Assembly (NCBI GenBank): GCA_023014485.1
Contig: JAJOZX010009082.1
Location: forward strand, 1-64,000
Reading direction: 5' to 3'
DNA length: 64,000 nt
Source of the DNA: Bathynomus jamesi
Taxonomy: Eukaryota; Arthropoda; Malacostraca; Isopoda; Cirolanidae
The notes beneath the pieces are model-generated. The model was given only the letters and a program-made list of their open reading frames with translations. It was not told the DNA's origin and did not search any database. Every line of letters begins with the position of its first letter. Position 1 is the stretch's first letter. Shown here in pieces: positions 35,172-47,250 of the stretch. The translations under genes were made by a program, and so were the position numbers.

Positions 35172-36543
35172 CACCCGAACATGACTCCAGATTCCTGGGA
35201 TCTTGGGAGCATTGCTCCAGTAAATTTGACCATGAGAAAAAGTAAATTTGGGTTTGGGTTTTGTTCATCCGCTAGACGTTATGCAATTTTTTTGCGTATA
35301 CGTTCTTGTACAAACCAATTTTTTTAAATTACAAATTTAGTTATTTTAAGTTTAGTTGGTAATTCCATATTTAACAATTATTTTTATTTTTTGTTAAGCT
35401 TCAATGTTTTGATAATTAAAATTTTATTAAAACGTATATTTTTTTAATATAAAATTATCAGGATTGGACTATGTTCCATTGATCTCGGCCAGGTTTGATA
35501 AATTGGCCAGATAATTACTTGTGCAGTTTTAAGTAATCCACCATGACTAGAATTGAAAAGTTTAGTTAAGTTTAAACTTACTTTTACTTACTTTAACTTA
35601 CCTACTTTTACTTACTCTTCCTTACTTTTACTAAGTTTAAAGCACTTACTTTTACTTACTTTCATTGTACTATATTTACTTACTTTTACTCACTTTTACC
35701 ATACTATATTTACTAACTTTTACTTATTTTGTATTTTTTCAGGTAGTCAATAATCAATAATGGATCCTAATATTGAAGAAGTTGGAGAGAAAAGTGAGGG
35801 TGTTAAAAGGGGTTACTTTTGTGGTCAATGCAAGAACAAATATTCAAAGAAGCAAAACTGGGAAGAACATTTTAATTCCAAAAAAAATATTTGTTACAAT
35901 ACAAGAGGTCCCAGAGTTTGGGCCCACAGCTTAGATATTGCAGTAAAGAAATACCAGGATGAAGTGCAGCAAAGAGATACGGCAAAGCAGTCATTTAGTT
36001 TGTTCACAAAATGTGCTAGTGCTAGACCTCAGAAAAATGAACCAACTTCATCAACTGCTAATCTAGAAAATGAAACTTTTTCACGATGTTTCACAGACTG
36101 AAGAAAGTGCTTCTCCTCCACCTAAGAAACAAAAGGTAAGTGAGGAATCTGCGCATCAGACTAACAAAACTGCTTTAGAGGAATTTGAAAATTCCCAAAT
36201 CCAGAAGACATTGAATGCAATTTTGCGCCTAACAAAAGAAACTCACCAAGCTGTTGTGGTTAATAAAGAGAAGAGTCAAAATATGCCTTCAAGTTCAAGT
36301 GTTGCATCCAAATCTAATAAAGCAAAAAGCAACAAATTTGACATTTCCATAGCCCATTTAAGCAAGTGTAAATCAATACAAGAAATCCTGAACAATGATT
36401 TGATCAAATCTACATTCAAATTGGTGGAAAAGAAGGATCTAGGGCATGCTGATGATTCATTTTCAGTACCAAGTGATATAATGGAAAACATTGCAAATAG
36501 TGACACTAATGGGTCATTCTCTGTCAGATCAACCAGTGCCTAA

Positions 36544-39500
36544 CACCCTCATCTCTCAGATTTTGCTGAAATTTGGTTTATAGGGAGTTTGTGGGCCCTG
36601 AATCCATTTCTGAAATTATAAGGTCAATCCGACCAACGGTTCAAGAGATATGACCTCGGGAAATTTGAGGTCACTTGCGAGGTCACTAACATTTGGCGAC
36701 CCATAACTTGGGTAATAATGGTCACAATTATATAAAAGTATATATATTTAGAATCAGAAAACGACAAGGAATCCAAATATGCAAGTTTTAGAACTCTAGG
36801 TTGAAAAATAAAAAAGTTACACTGTAACCAAAATTTGAGGTCACGATTTGACCTCTGGGGTATCAAATGAGAATTTTTTTTTTAAATGTAAAAAATGAAG
36901 GCATAGGCATTGGCTATTAGAATCAGCAAAAAAAAGTTTGTTTATGTTAGTATTTTTCATGTAACTAACATATAAGTGAACACCATATTCATAAGTTGTG
37001 CATCAATTCTACCTATTTTTTTCACACTTAAGCTCATAATTTGACCTATAGAAATTAAAATTACATTTTTTTATAGATATAAAAACAAAGGCAAAAAATG
37101 TAAAATTGTATTTCACTGCTAATCTACACTGGCAATAATAGTTATAATAGTGAAAGGGGAAGACCTACTTAGAGGATTCATGTGCTAGCCTAATACAATT
37201 TTTGCATGCTCGATGCTCTCATCAATTTCTTTTTGTGGAAAAATGTATTGAATTCTGCTGCCTCCTCTTAGGGTAGGACAACTCATTACAGTTAATATAT
37301 GATGTCCTGGCACTGCACATGAATCCTTGTTTGATGGATAATAATATGCACTTGATCCTGATGACCCAGAGGGATGTAGAAAGTTCACAGTGAAATCATC
37401 AAACTCTTCACAATATTCCTCCACAATTCCATACCAAACTTGCATGTCATAAATGCAGCCAACATACTCTCCTGGTTTGACACATTTTAGGTTACCAAGC
37501 ATTGCAGGTTCATTAGTAAAATGACAATGCCACTTGAAATGGGATACACCATCAGTTCTTCCTTGTTTAGGGGAACAAATCTATGATATTTCTGAGTTCC
37601 AGGAATAGCCCTACTATCCTTGAATCGATGTTCCAACCGTTCTTCTGCATCTTTCAAATCAGCTGTAGTTACAAAGAAAAAATTTATCTTCTTGCTCAAG
37701 TTTTCTTCACAAAACTGAAACATGTGTTCTGGTGTAAGAATTTGCCTCTCTGTAGTTCTCTGCAAACTGGCACGAGCAGTAGCTCTTTTCACTGTTCCTC
37801 CAATCCCATCACATGCATTTTTGCCATGGGATGTAGCAAAGAAGTGCCATTCACAAGACAGACCAAAATCCTCTTCATGGTAACAGAGATTTGTGAAGTT
37901 GTATCTGTTCTTATATTGGCCAGCACATCCATCTGAGAAATAGTGCACCTTCTTCAATTGTGGGCATCTGAATTTAACATATGTCATAAGCTTCAATATG
38001 AATGAGTAAACCATTATAGTGTTGTGTTTTAGTGATGCAGATAAGAAACAGACACTAAAATGGCTAAGTTCCTGGTCTGCAGATGATCTATAATAGATGA
38101 CAAAAGGGTGAACTGTACACTGTGAATTGTCCCAGTGAAACCCTTGGGCAGCATCCTGGACAATGAAAGAATAATTCTCAGAGAAATCACCTACTATAAC
38201 TACCTCGCTCTGAGGTGGTAGTGTTTCTTTCAACTGCTTGAAGTACTGTGATTGTTGCTGAGCAACAAAGTGATGACGAACCATGCAGGATATTTTCATG
38301 CTTAGGGATGATAAGTATTCATGAAGTGGCTCCACCTTATCAACCATTGTACAACGGTCAACAGTCACCCATTGCTTGTAAGATATTTCATTTGGAGCTG
38401 ATTTCACACTGTCAAGTAACTCAAGAAAATCCAGGACACCCTCTTCTCTTGGGCAATCATTGCAAAGTTGCATCATGCAAGTCTCTCTTTCTGTACTGCA
38501 GACACTGTAATCCATAAGATCCTTGTATGAAAGACCTCTTTCTCCCAATGCAGCCAGCTGCAATTTTGGATTTTGATGGTATGTGCAGACACAGACAGAA
38601 TGAGTCCCACCACTACCGGCAAGCACACAATATGATGGCCGTAATTTTGCAAATGTGGAAAATCCTATTTTGGGATTCTTTTCATCATTTTTATATAGTT
38701 CAAACATTTCTCTTAAATTCCCGAGGACCAATCGTTTTTGCACCTTCATTGCACCTTCAGCACTGATAACTTTCACGCAATCCTTTTGGCCAGGACACAT
38801 ACGACTAACCTCTTCTGACTCATAGAATCTTCTAACTATATCTTTGTGTTCTTCAGATATCACTTTTCCTTTGCTCATTAGTGGAATCTTCGGAAGGATT
38901 CCATGTTCTGATTTAAGTGAACGGCTTCTTTTCACCATGTATGTTGTAGTTTGAAAGAAACTAGCTGTTTTTTCAATTGTGTATGGTGAGAGTGTCAATA
39001 TTTGTAGTTTGTGATGGTGACATTTGCTCTCGTGACATTTGCTCTCCAGGAATGACTGTTTCAATTCATTCATTAATTTGTCTAGATGTTTTTCAGATTT
39101 AGTTTCAGGTTTTGAAGTATCACTTACCTCCTCGGTAATTTGAACACCATAACTGAGTTCTAGCCTCTCCTTCAGGTGTTTCTGAGCAGATGATAGCTTA
39201 CCACGAGCCTTGCGCTTTTTCTGGCTTAATGACAACCCTTCTGAAAAGAACAGAAAAAAAGGTTTCACACACCTGAATATTAGTAATTAAATATTAATTA
39301 TAGTACCTTAAATGCTATATAATTGGCTGTATAGTAGATCAAACAGACCTTGTAGTAAAGTATGTTATTATATTAATTTATTACTTACTTTTTTTAACTG
39401 GTGTTTGGTCCAGAAATGCTAGAACTGGTTCAACTGAAGTTGAAGGATTTTCCTTTATCAAGCAATCACTGTCATTGTCCAGATCTTGAATTGAAGAGAT

Positions 39501-40303
39501 GTTACTCAAGCCACTGATAGTAGATGATTCATTTGAATCCTGCTCAGACTCGTTGTTTTCAGTGGTACTAAGTATTAGCAGTGAAATACAATTTTTATTA
39601 AATTCTTGGAGCTTGAGGTCAAATTGATAGCTAAGATATAAAAATTCCTTGAAATGACAAGCAATTTATAAATATGGTGTTCACTTATAAGTTAGTTACA
39701 TGAAAAGTACCAACATAAACAAACTTTTTATGATTGTTTCTATTAGTCAAGAACTCTGACTTTGTTTTTTATATCTATAAAAAATGTAATTTTAATTTCT
39801 ATAGGTCAAATTATGAGCTTAAGTGTGAAAAAATAGGTAGAATTGACGCACAACTTATGAATATGGTGTTCACTTATATGTTAGTTACATGAAAAATACT
39901 AACAAACAAACTTTTTTTTGCTGATTCTAATAGCCAATGCCTATGCCTTCATTTTTTACATTTAAAAAAAAAATTCTCATTTGATACCCCAGAGGTCAAA
40001 TCGTGACCTCAAATTTTGGTTACAGTGTAACTTTTTTATTTTTCAACCTAGAGTTCTAAAACTTGCATATTTGGATTCCTTGTCGTTTTCTGATTCTAAA
40101 TATATATACTTTTATATAATTATGACAATTATTACCCAAGTTATGGCTCGCCAAATGTTAGTAACCTCGCGAGTGACCTCAAATTGCCCGAGGTCATATC
40201 TCTTGAACCGTTGGTCGGATTGACCTTATAATTTCAGAAATGGATTCAGGGCTCACAAACTCCCTATAAACCAAATTTCAGCAAAATATGAGAGATGAGG
40301 GTG
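36544..40303 (-). mobile_element. DNA transposon with very long (~545 bp) terminal inverted repeats
   Basis: Left arm 36544-37090 and right arm 39761-40303 are nearly identical reverse complements, starting CACCCTCATCTCTCA and ending in GAGATGAGGGTG. Differences are few single bases and short indels. The flanks are CTAA at the left and TTAA at the right, so the target may have been TTAA or TA. It sits inside the CATGACTCC element. One long minus-strand gene fills the interior. Confidence 0.9.
37185..39268 (-). CDS. Uncharacterised DDE-like transposase of the long-TIR element (593 aa plus a frameshifted tail)
   Basis: A 593-codon ORF (39268-37487) opens with a Lys-rich region and has a Cys/His cluster (CVCTYHQNPKLQL, then CMMQLCNDCP). 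It then holds motifs resembling an RNase H-type core: VVIVGDFSENYSF, VHYFSDGCAGQYKNRYNF and ATSHGKNACDGIGGTVKR. The Asp residues of GDF, SDG and CDG are candidates for catalysis (inference). A C-terminal part (37502-37185, with YVGCIYDMQVWYGIV and NFLHPSG) overlaps in another frame and looks like the proper end, so a single frameshift near 37490 probably truncates it. I know similar unnamed proteins from invertebrate genomes but cannot name a superfamily. Confidence 0.8.
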
Positions 40304-42803
40304 TTAATTTCAATTTTTTTTGGTTGATGTGACAGAGAATGACCCTAATATGCCTGATGTAGATATAGCTGTTGAGGATGAAGATGATGATAATCAAGAA
40401 GATATTGATGATGCTTCTGATGATAAAATGTTTACATTATATTGCATAGCTTGCACAGACCCCAAAGCATGTGCTTCAGACAAACATTCTAACATAAAAG
40501 GTTACTTCAATGTTAAAGATTTAACCTATGTATGCAAACAAGGAGAAAATCAAGAGAGATGGTTTAGAAATCTGAAAACCCACCTGAAGAGACATTTAAT
40601 TAAACTTCAGCATCATCAAGAGCTGCTGTTTATGAAGTGATGAAAACATCTTCTCGGAACACTACTAAATGCATAGAAGACTTATGTGGCAACATCTTAT
40701 ACTACATAATGAAAACAAACACTGCATGGGCTCTATATCCAGTACTTCTAGCTGTATTACATAGGTCAGGTTGTGAGGTTGGAAATTTGAATCATAGCAC
40801 ACATGCGTGCGAGACAATTTGTGAGCTATTAGATAATCAACTTAAAGAACAAACTGTAAAGTGGTTCTTAGAACAAACTTCAGTAACAATAACAGCTGAC
40901 ATTGGAACAATTTTGGGATTAAGCATGCTAGTTGTATTAGTTATGAGTGAAGAAGATAAGACTGTAAAACTTGCTGGGATAAATTTAGTACGCAGCAAAT
41001 CAGGAGTTTATTTGGCCAATGAAATTTTTGATGTGTTGAAGTCTCCTAATCACTTGAAACTATCTGAAGAAGCAATTAAATCCAAGGTATCTGGAATGGT
41101 TGGAGATGGGGTTTTTTGTAAGGACAACGAGCCATTTAAAAACAAAATGAAAAAGTTGTTTGGAGAAAATTTCAAATTTCGATGGGACTTAATGCATCTT
41201 GTGAACAGAGCCCACGTTGATGCATTGAAGAAAATTTGTAAACTAAGTGAGCTTTTAGACTTTATTCAGAATCATTCTTCAAATCTGAGATCAGGCCTTA
41301 ACTACCAATATGGTTCTTGACAATATCATTGGTTTTAAGAGACCAAAACTTAAATCTGATACTCACATGGTTAATTACGAATTTGATCAATTTGACAGAT
41401 TTGTGGAAAATTGTTTTTTTTTTTTATCATCCACAAGAGAAAGAAATTAGTGCCAAGTTCTATGTATTGATTTCCTATGTAACAAAGATTATGTTGCAAG
41501 TAGCTCAAAAAACCAGTTAGTGCAGAATTTGTAGAAAATATATTTTATAAAGAAGGAGGGAAAACTGTTATGTTAAGAGTGATGGAAACAATTTCCAAAT
41601 TAGCTAATGGAGGAAATGCAAATGATGTAGTTTCTGAATTTAAGAACGATACCACAGGGCAGCAAAAGGAACTAACAGCTGAGGATTACATCCTAAATGA
41701 AGTTTACAAATAACATCAAGAAACATTCTGATTACTACCAGGTTGCTGAAGTTGCTAGACCATCCAGAACCAGATCTGAAAGTAGTTTTACAAAAGACTC
41801 AGTGATAAATTGGCTGACATAATATATAGAACAGCTGTGGAAAGGAATCACAGAGAGATTAAAGCATTTTGATAAAGATGGATCAACTGCTGGAGTGAAG
41901 CACCAGCTGAAGGGACATTCTCCATTCTTGGTTACATTGTTGAACACAAAGGATCCATTAAGCCATCTCATTTGACTAAGCTGTGCAGAATTGTGAAGGA
42001 GGGTCCAGCTCCAGGCACTAGATCTGCTGTAATGATCACACAGAAAGCCATTGATCAGTGGCCAAGCATACATGGTGGTAAATTCACAACAAATGCCTAC
42101 ATGCAAGGTCTAACATCGTCCACTGTTGCTGCTGCAATGAATAAATAAACTTAAGGTGAATTATAAACTGTACATTATTGTATTATTATGTTTAGCTAAA
42201 ACAATTTGTAATTGGTATGTCGTCAATTCAAGAGTTTACTACCATTAACCTATCTAGTGGTGTAAGGGGAAAAAAAGTAAATTCAGAGATGTGCTCCAGT
42301 AAATTTTTTCAAATCTGGAGTTATGCACCCGAACCTACCGCCTGGAGCAAGCTGATGAGGGGGAGATGCTGGAGAGAGTCGCCACACCCTCTGGCCCTTC
42401 GAAATGGCTCTCCCCCTTCCCCTAGATCTAAGAAGATGGCTTGGACCCTCACACCACCCACTTCATCTATGAGGACCATACCACCCCACCGCAGAAGTCC
42501 CACCAATCTACCCCCACAGACTCTGACAATAGTTGCCACATCATTATCTTTTGCAAACCACATTCAGGACGTTAAAAACAAATGTACGTCAAGACTTAAC
42601 ACGCTTAGGGTACTAACCAGGGCTGGTAGGTTGGACCTGGACCTGGACCCAGGTTTAACCTGAAAGTGAGATAAGACTCGGCCCTGGACCTGATACTGAA
42701 TTAGAAAAAAGACCCAGACCTGAAAGTGAATTTTAAAATTGACCAAGACCCGACCCAGAAGTGAAGGACCCACACAGCTGGGTTTTTAGTTTACAAAATT
42801 TAT

Positions 42804-43190
42804 GTGTGCGCCTTTAGATTTGGCAATAATGTATTGAATTATCACTCCAGGAAGGAGGAATTCAAACTGTCACTGAGTGCGAAGTTTGATGCAGGTGTGA
42901 TACAGTTTGAAAAATGTCCTTGCCTCGTGAAAGAGAGAGATTCACCTGGGAAACTGATCCATCAAGATCGCATGAAATGGTGGATGGAAATGGGGGAATT
43001 AAAACAGGCAGCCTTGGTAGCATTGTCTACTCCGTGCACACAAGTTAGTGTTGAACAATTGTTCTCCGCTCTAAGCTTCATTCTGAACCCACAAAGAAAT
43101 TCTCTTTTGCAATCATTATTAGACGCAGTATTGTTTTTGCGATTGAACGGTGTTGGGGAAGAAAGTGTCTTCTCAAATAAAATAATGTAG
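42804..43190 (+). pseudogene. hAT transposase C-terminal fragment
   Basis: 128 codons ending with ALSTPCTQVSVEQLFSALSF and LLDAVLFLRLNG, the dimerisation region of hAT transposases. The BED finger and catalytic core are missing, so the element is an internally deleted copy. The TAG stop lies just before a (TA)n tract and CR1 copy C. Confidence 0.82.
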
Positions 43191-43222
43191 AATAGTCCTA
43201 ATAAAAATATTTCGGTTAAGAA

Positions 43223-43223
<1 letters not shown>

Positions 43224-43277
<54 letters not shown>
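43224..43277. repeat. (TA)n tract
   Basis: Pure TA run inside the hAT element, 70 bp upstream of the 5' truncation point of CR1 copy C. Confidence 0.9.
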
Positions 43278-43279
<2 letters not shown>

Positions 43280-43344
43280 TGTGTATATTCAAAATAAAAA
43301 AAAATTGGTTAAAAATTCAGAAATATCTCTCCTGTCTTGCCGCT

Positions 43345-45090
43345 ATATAGTGGCACGGGTTTCGACGCCATAGGTCTTGTTTAACTAATTTGTTAGAATT
43401 TTATAACGAAGTAGTGCACGAATACGATAGGTATAGGGCAGCTGACATTATTTATTTAGATTTTAAAAAGGCGTTTGATACAGTTCCGCATAGGAGACTA
43501 ATTGCGAAGGTTAAAGCGCACGGTATACGCGGTCAGGTAGCTAACTGGTTAGAAGAATGGCTTCGTGCTAGGAGACAGAGGGTCGTAGTTAATGGTAGTG
43601 AATCGGGGTGGTTAGATGTAGGTAGCGGTGTCCCACAGGGTTCAGTGTTAGGCCCATTGCTATTCGTAATTTACATTAATGACATAGATGTAGGATTGAC
43701 TAGTAACGTTTCAAAATTCGCGGACGATACTAAAATAGGCGGTAAGGTTGTTAACGAGGACGATAGAAATAGGATTCAAGATGATGTAGATAGGATTATG
43801 GAGTGGACAGATAAGTGGCAGATGCAATTTAACGTAGACAAATGTAAAGTTTTGCATATAGGTTCTCGCAACAATAATTACGCGTACACGATGGATGATA
43901 GGGAGTTAGCGAGCGTTGATGAGGAAGTAGATTTAGGCGTACGCGTAACTAAAGATTTAAAGGTTAGGAACCAGTGCCTGGAGTCTTGCGCAAAAGCGAA
44001 TAGGATGTTAGGCTTCATAGCCCGTAATTTCGAATTTAAATCGAAGGATATTATATTGCCCCTTTACAAGTCCCTAGTCAGGCCTCATTTAGAATATGCC
44101 GTTCAGTTTTGGTGCCCGTACTTGCGTGAGGATATTGATAGGTTAGAAAGGGTTCAGCGTCGTGCCACGAAACTTATTCCGTCATTGCGCAACAAGCCTT
44201 ATGAAGATAGGATTAAAGTGTTAGACTTGTATTCACTCGAAACTAGGAGATTAAGGGGAGCTTATTGAAGTTTTCAAAATCGTTAATAACATCAATAACG
44301 TAAATTTTGACAAATTGTTCACTTTCGATAATAATAATACTCGCAATAACGGATTCAAGTTGTGTGGCAGACGTTTCATTACTAATATCGCTAAAAACTT
44401 CTTTATGTTTAAAGTAATTGATAAATGGAATAATCTTCCCACGTCAGTCGTTCATTCTACCAGCGTTAATGTGTTTAAGAACCGTCTTGACAGACATTTT
44501 AAAAATATTAACGTTGTTTAAAATTAAAAAAGAAAGTTAACAACAGGAGCTCTGGTGGTGGTGCTCGAGGATGAGTCTGTTGACGATGAATGCCAGCTTG
44601 TGACATGCCAGCGTGTGATGCCAGCAATTAATTATTTAAAAAAAAAAAAAAAAAAATTAGACTAACACGAATGTAGATGTAGCTCATAGCATAAACTAAC
44701 CCACTTTTTGTTTAACTGTACCTACTTTTTTTTTTTTTTTTTTCCTTTCTTGCATGTCTGTAACTCTCTCTACTTGCATGTTTGTAGTTTGCATGGTATG
44801 ACAGTGAGTTAAGACTGTGTTTGCATGGTTTGTAAGCATTCTTATTTTACTTCTTTTCATCTTTCACCCCTCTTCTATTTTCTCCGACTATTTTTCTGAC
44901 TTGTCAGCAGTGGCCGGCGGATGATGATGGTGAGACCTTTTTCCTCTTTTTCTGAATGAATGTTAACCCACGAATGATAGGTGTTGCTCCTTATTTAACC
45001 CCTTCTTCTCTTCTCTCAACCCCCTACTCTTTCCTTTCTCTCGGGCTAGCCTTAGAGTGGATCTTAGGGTCTTTGTTAGCCTTAGCTTCT
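43345..45090 (+). mobile_element. CR1-like LINE copy C, 5'-truncated
   Basis: It begins within the reverse transcriptase (HGFRRHRSCLTN) and runs to the 3' tail, which has GTGGATCTTAGGGTCTTTGT (45057-45076). Copies A and B show nearly the same tail sequence on the other strand. It is diverged from A and B in its 3' UTR. 5' truncation at the reverse transcriptase is the usual outcome of incomplete reverse transcription. Confidence 0.88.
43390..44521 (+). pseudogene. CR1-like reverse transcriptase, C-terminal half
   Basis: 292 open codons carry [26 protein letters not shown] and the catalytic KFADDTK, then the thumb (LYKSLVRPHLEYAVQFWCPY, RVQRRATKLIPSLR). A frameshift near 44262 separates the last 80 codons (FKLCGRRFITNIAKNFFMF, VFKNRLDRHF, ending at 44521). 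It is the best preserved reverse transcriptase domain in the window. The endonuclease domain is absent, so the copy cannot transpose by itself. Confidence 0.9.
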
Positions 45091-46146
45091 GTAGATCTGT
45101 AGATCTGTTTTAAAGGAGTTCACAGAATATGTTGCCCTCAAAATATAAAGAAAATATTACTACCAACTGACTTCAATTCTTTCATATCAGTTTTATTTTT
45201 GTTTTTTAAGATAAACAAAGTATTTAATTTTAATGGAAGATGATAATTTCCATTTGAGTTCACTCAAAAAAATATAGAATTTGTTTTCACAAAATTAATT
45301 AAAATTTAGAATAAGGGGGCTAAAGAGAGCAATCTTAATACACCTACTTTCAAACATTTCCAAAATCAGATTAATTAATATATATATATGGTTAGGCTAC
45401 TACCATATAGCCATATAATGTTTTACTATGTTTCAGAAAATATGTTAATGTAGCTACTGTAGCAGTCTTATTACCTATCCTATACCAGATTATAATTATT
45501 ACATTTTTAATAATGGACCAGACCCAGATGCCTGTCATATATTGAAAAACCTGACAGAACCTGAAAGTGAACTTTGGGTCTGACCTGAGCCCGGACCAGG
45601 ACCTGAAAGTGAACTTTGGGTCTGACCTGAGCCCGGACCAGGACCTGAAAGTAAATTAGAAAAATGACCCAGACCCAACCCCTAAGTGATAGACCCGGAA
45701 CTTTGGACACCAGCAGGAAACATCACTCGTATACAAACAATATATTTGCTCAGTTATGGACTATGCTAGCCCATGCTGGGCACCCATTATCTCAACACAC
45801 ACACACACACACACACCTTACAGACAATACAAAACAACACACTTCGTATCATTACAGGATGTACTCAAAAACCAATAACACTGGTCTGCGTCATTTTTGA
45901 GGTCAAGGTTTTTTTAGTTGTTCTTTTATAAGTTTTGCATGCTGAATTCAAAAATGTAACTCATTTTGCTCAATCAGGTCAGGTTTTTATGCTATCTCAA
46001 TTTTAAAAAAATTAGATAATCGTTATGAAATGAGCAAGTTTATTTTTTTAAAGCAGACTTACATTTTAGCCAAGTGTTAGCCAAGCTCTATATAATAAAC
46101 AGACACAACTTACTTCTAATTACGATTGTCATTACTGTTTTTCAGC

Positions 46147-47212
46147 ATGAATAGAATGTGCAAGAATGACCCGAACAGGTTCTGCTACATCTGTGGTAAA
46201 GTCACTATGTCAGACTGGCAGTCAAACATCACGCATTTTGTGAGGAAAAGCTATCACGCCTACTTTGGAGTTAAACTTGGTGACCAGGACAAAGCCTTTG
46301 CCACTCACATATGCTGCAAAACGTGCGTTGAAAGTCTGCGGCGCTGGAGCCACAAGAAAGTAGTGTGTCTACCTTTTGGTGTCCCAATGGTGTGGAGGGA
46401 AGGAAGAGATCATACTACTGACTGTTATTTCTGTATGACAAACCTACAAGGTAAGTTAGTATGAATTTCATTTTATACTTACAAAAATATGCCTGACAAT
46501 ATATGAGATATGTCTTTATCTTATCTTTATCTGTCTTTATCTGTTTCCTTTTAGGCATAAATCGAAAAAACAAGCAACACACAAAGTATCCAGACGTGCC
46601 ATCTGCCATAAAGCCAGTGCCTCATGGACCAGAAATTCCAATTCCAACACTACCCAACAACTTTGATTCGTCGTCCGACTCAGATGAAGAAATGGATAAC
46701 GGTGACATATCTGGTACATACCAACCTACTGCCAAGACAAGTCAACCCAAACTCTTGAGCCAAGCTGAGTTGAATGATTTGACAAGAGATTTGTGCTTGT
46801 CCAAAGAATCTGCTCAGTTGCTAGGGTCATATCTTCGCGAAAATCGTTTGTTAGCTCCAGAAACAACATTCTTCTGGTATCACAGCCGCGAAGAAGAGTT
46901 TTGAGAATATTTCACGTTGGACGAAGAAGCTTCGCTGGTTTACTGTAACAACGTCAATGGCCTCATTGCAGCTATGGGTTTAGCGTATGACCCTACAGAA
47001 TGGCGGCTCTTCATCGACTCCTCCAGCAGAAGCTTGAAAGCAGTACTACTATACAATGGTAACAAGGTCACGTCTGTTCCGGTGGGTCACTCGGTGCAGA
47101 TGACTGAAAGTTATAGTAACATGGAGCTTTTGCTAACTGCTTTGAAGTACAAACATCACAATTGGATGATATGTGGAGACCTAAAGGTATGTTCGTGTCT
47201 ACAAAAAAAAAT

Positions 47213-47250
<38 letters not shown>

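Larger units (their letters stand above)
35760..42150 (+). pseudogene. Zinc-finger transposase-like protein of the CATGACTCC family, split and broken
   Basis: The part before the insertion (35760-36543) opens with a C2H2-like finger (YFCGQCKNKYSKKQNWEEHF) and a Ser/Lys-rich linker. After it (40320-42150) come an acidic stretch, CIACTDPKACASDKH, and a core with VTITADIGTILGLSMLVVLV, AGINLVRSKSGVYLANEIF and SGMVGDGVFCKDNEPF. FRWDLMHLVNRAHVDA and a C-terminal part (WSEAPAEGTFSILGYIVEH) follow. The Asp of TADIG and of VGDGVF are plausible catalytic residues by position, which is inference. Frameshifts lie near 36095, 40635, 41320 and 41710. The copy at 50628 keeps only the C-terminal part. Confidence 0.7.
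35180..42325 (+). mobile_element. CATGACTCC-terminated DNA transposon, copy A, with a nested element
   Basis: The ends CATGACTCCAGATT and AATCTGGAGTTATG are inverted repeats, flanked by an exact 8-bp duplication CACCCGAA (35172-35179 and 42326-42333). A second copy with the same ends and its own 8-bp duplication lies at 50628-51912. GCTCCAGTAAATTT recurs near both ends. An 8-bp TSD suits hAT or P-type transposons, while the CATGA start recalls P elements more than hATs. I do not commit to either. Without the insertion at 36544 it would be about 3.4 kb. Confidence 0.85.
42618..45695 (+). mobile_element. hAT element with GGACCTG subterminal repeats, holding CR1 copy C
   Basis: It starts CAGGGCTGGTAGGTTGG after the LINE sequence and ends near 45695 with ACCCAACCCCTAAGTGAT, where the LINE resumes. 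Both ends are rich in GACCTG/CAGGTC units. At the right they form a 43-bp tandem duplication (about 45557-45645). No clean 8-bp duplication could be read, so the ends are approximate. Confidence 0.65.

Noticed and set aside
35553..35753. A short Leu/Tyr/Thr-rich ORF
   Set aside because: It runs through a simple ACTTACTTTTACTT repeat that is part of the CATGACTCC element's 5' region.
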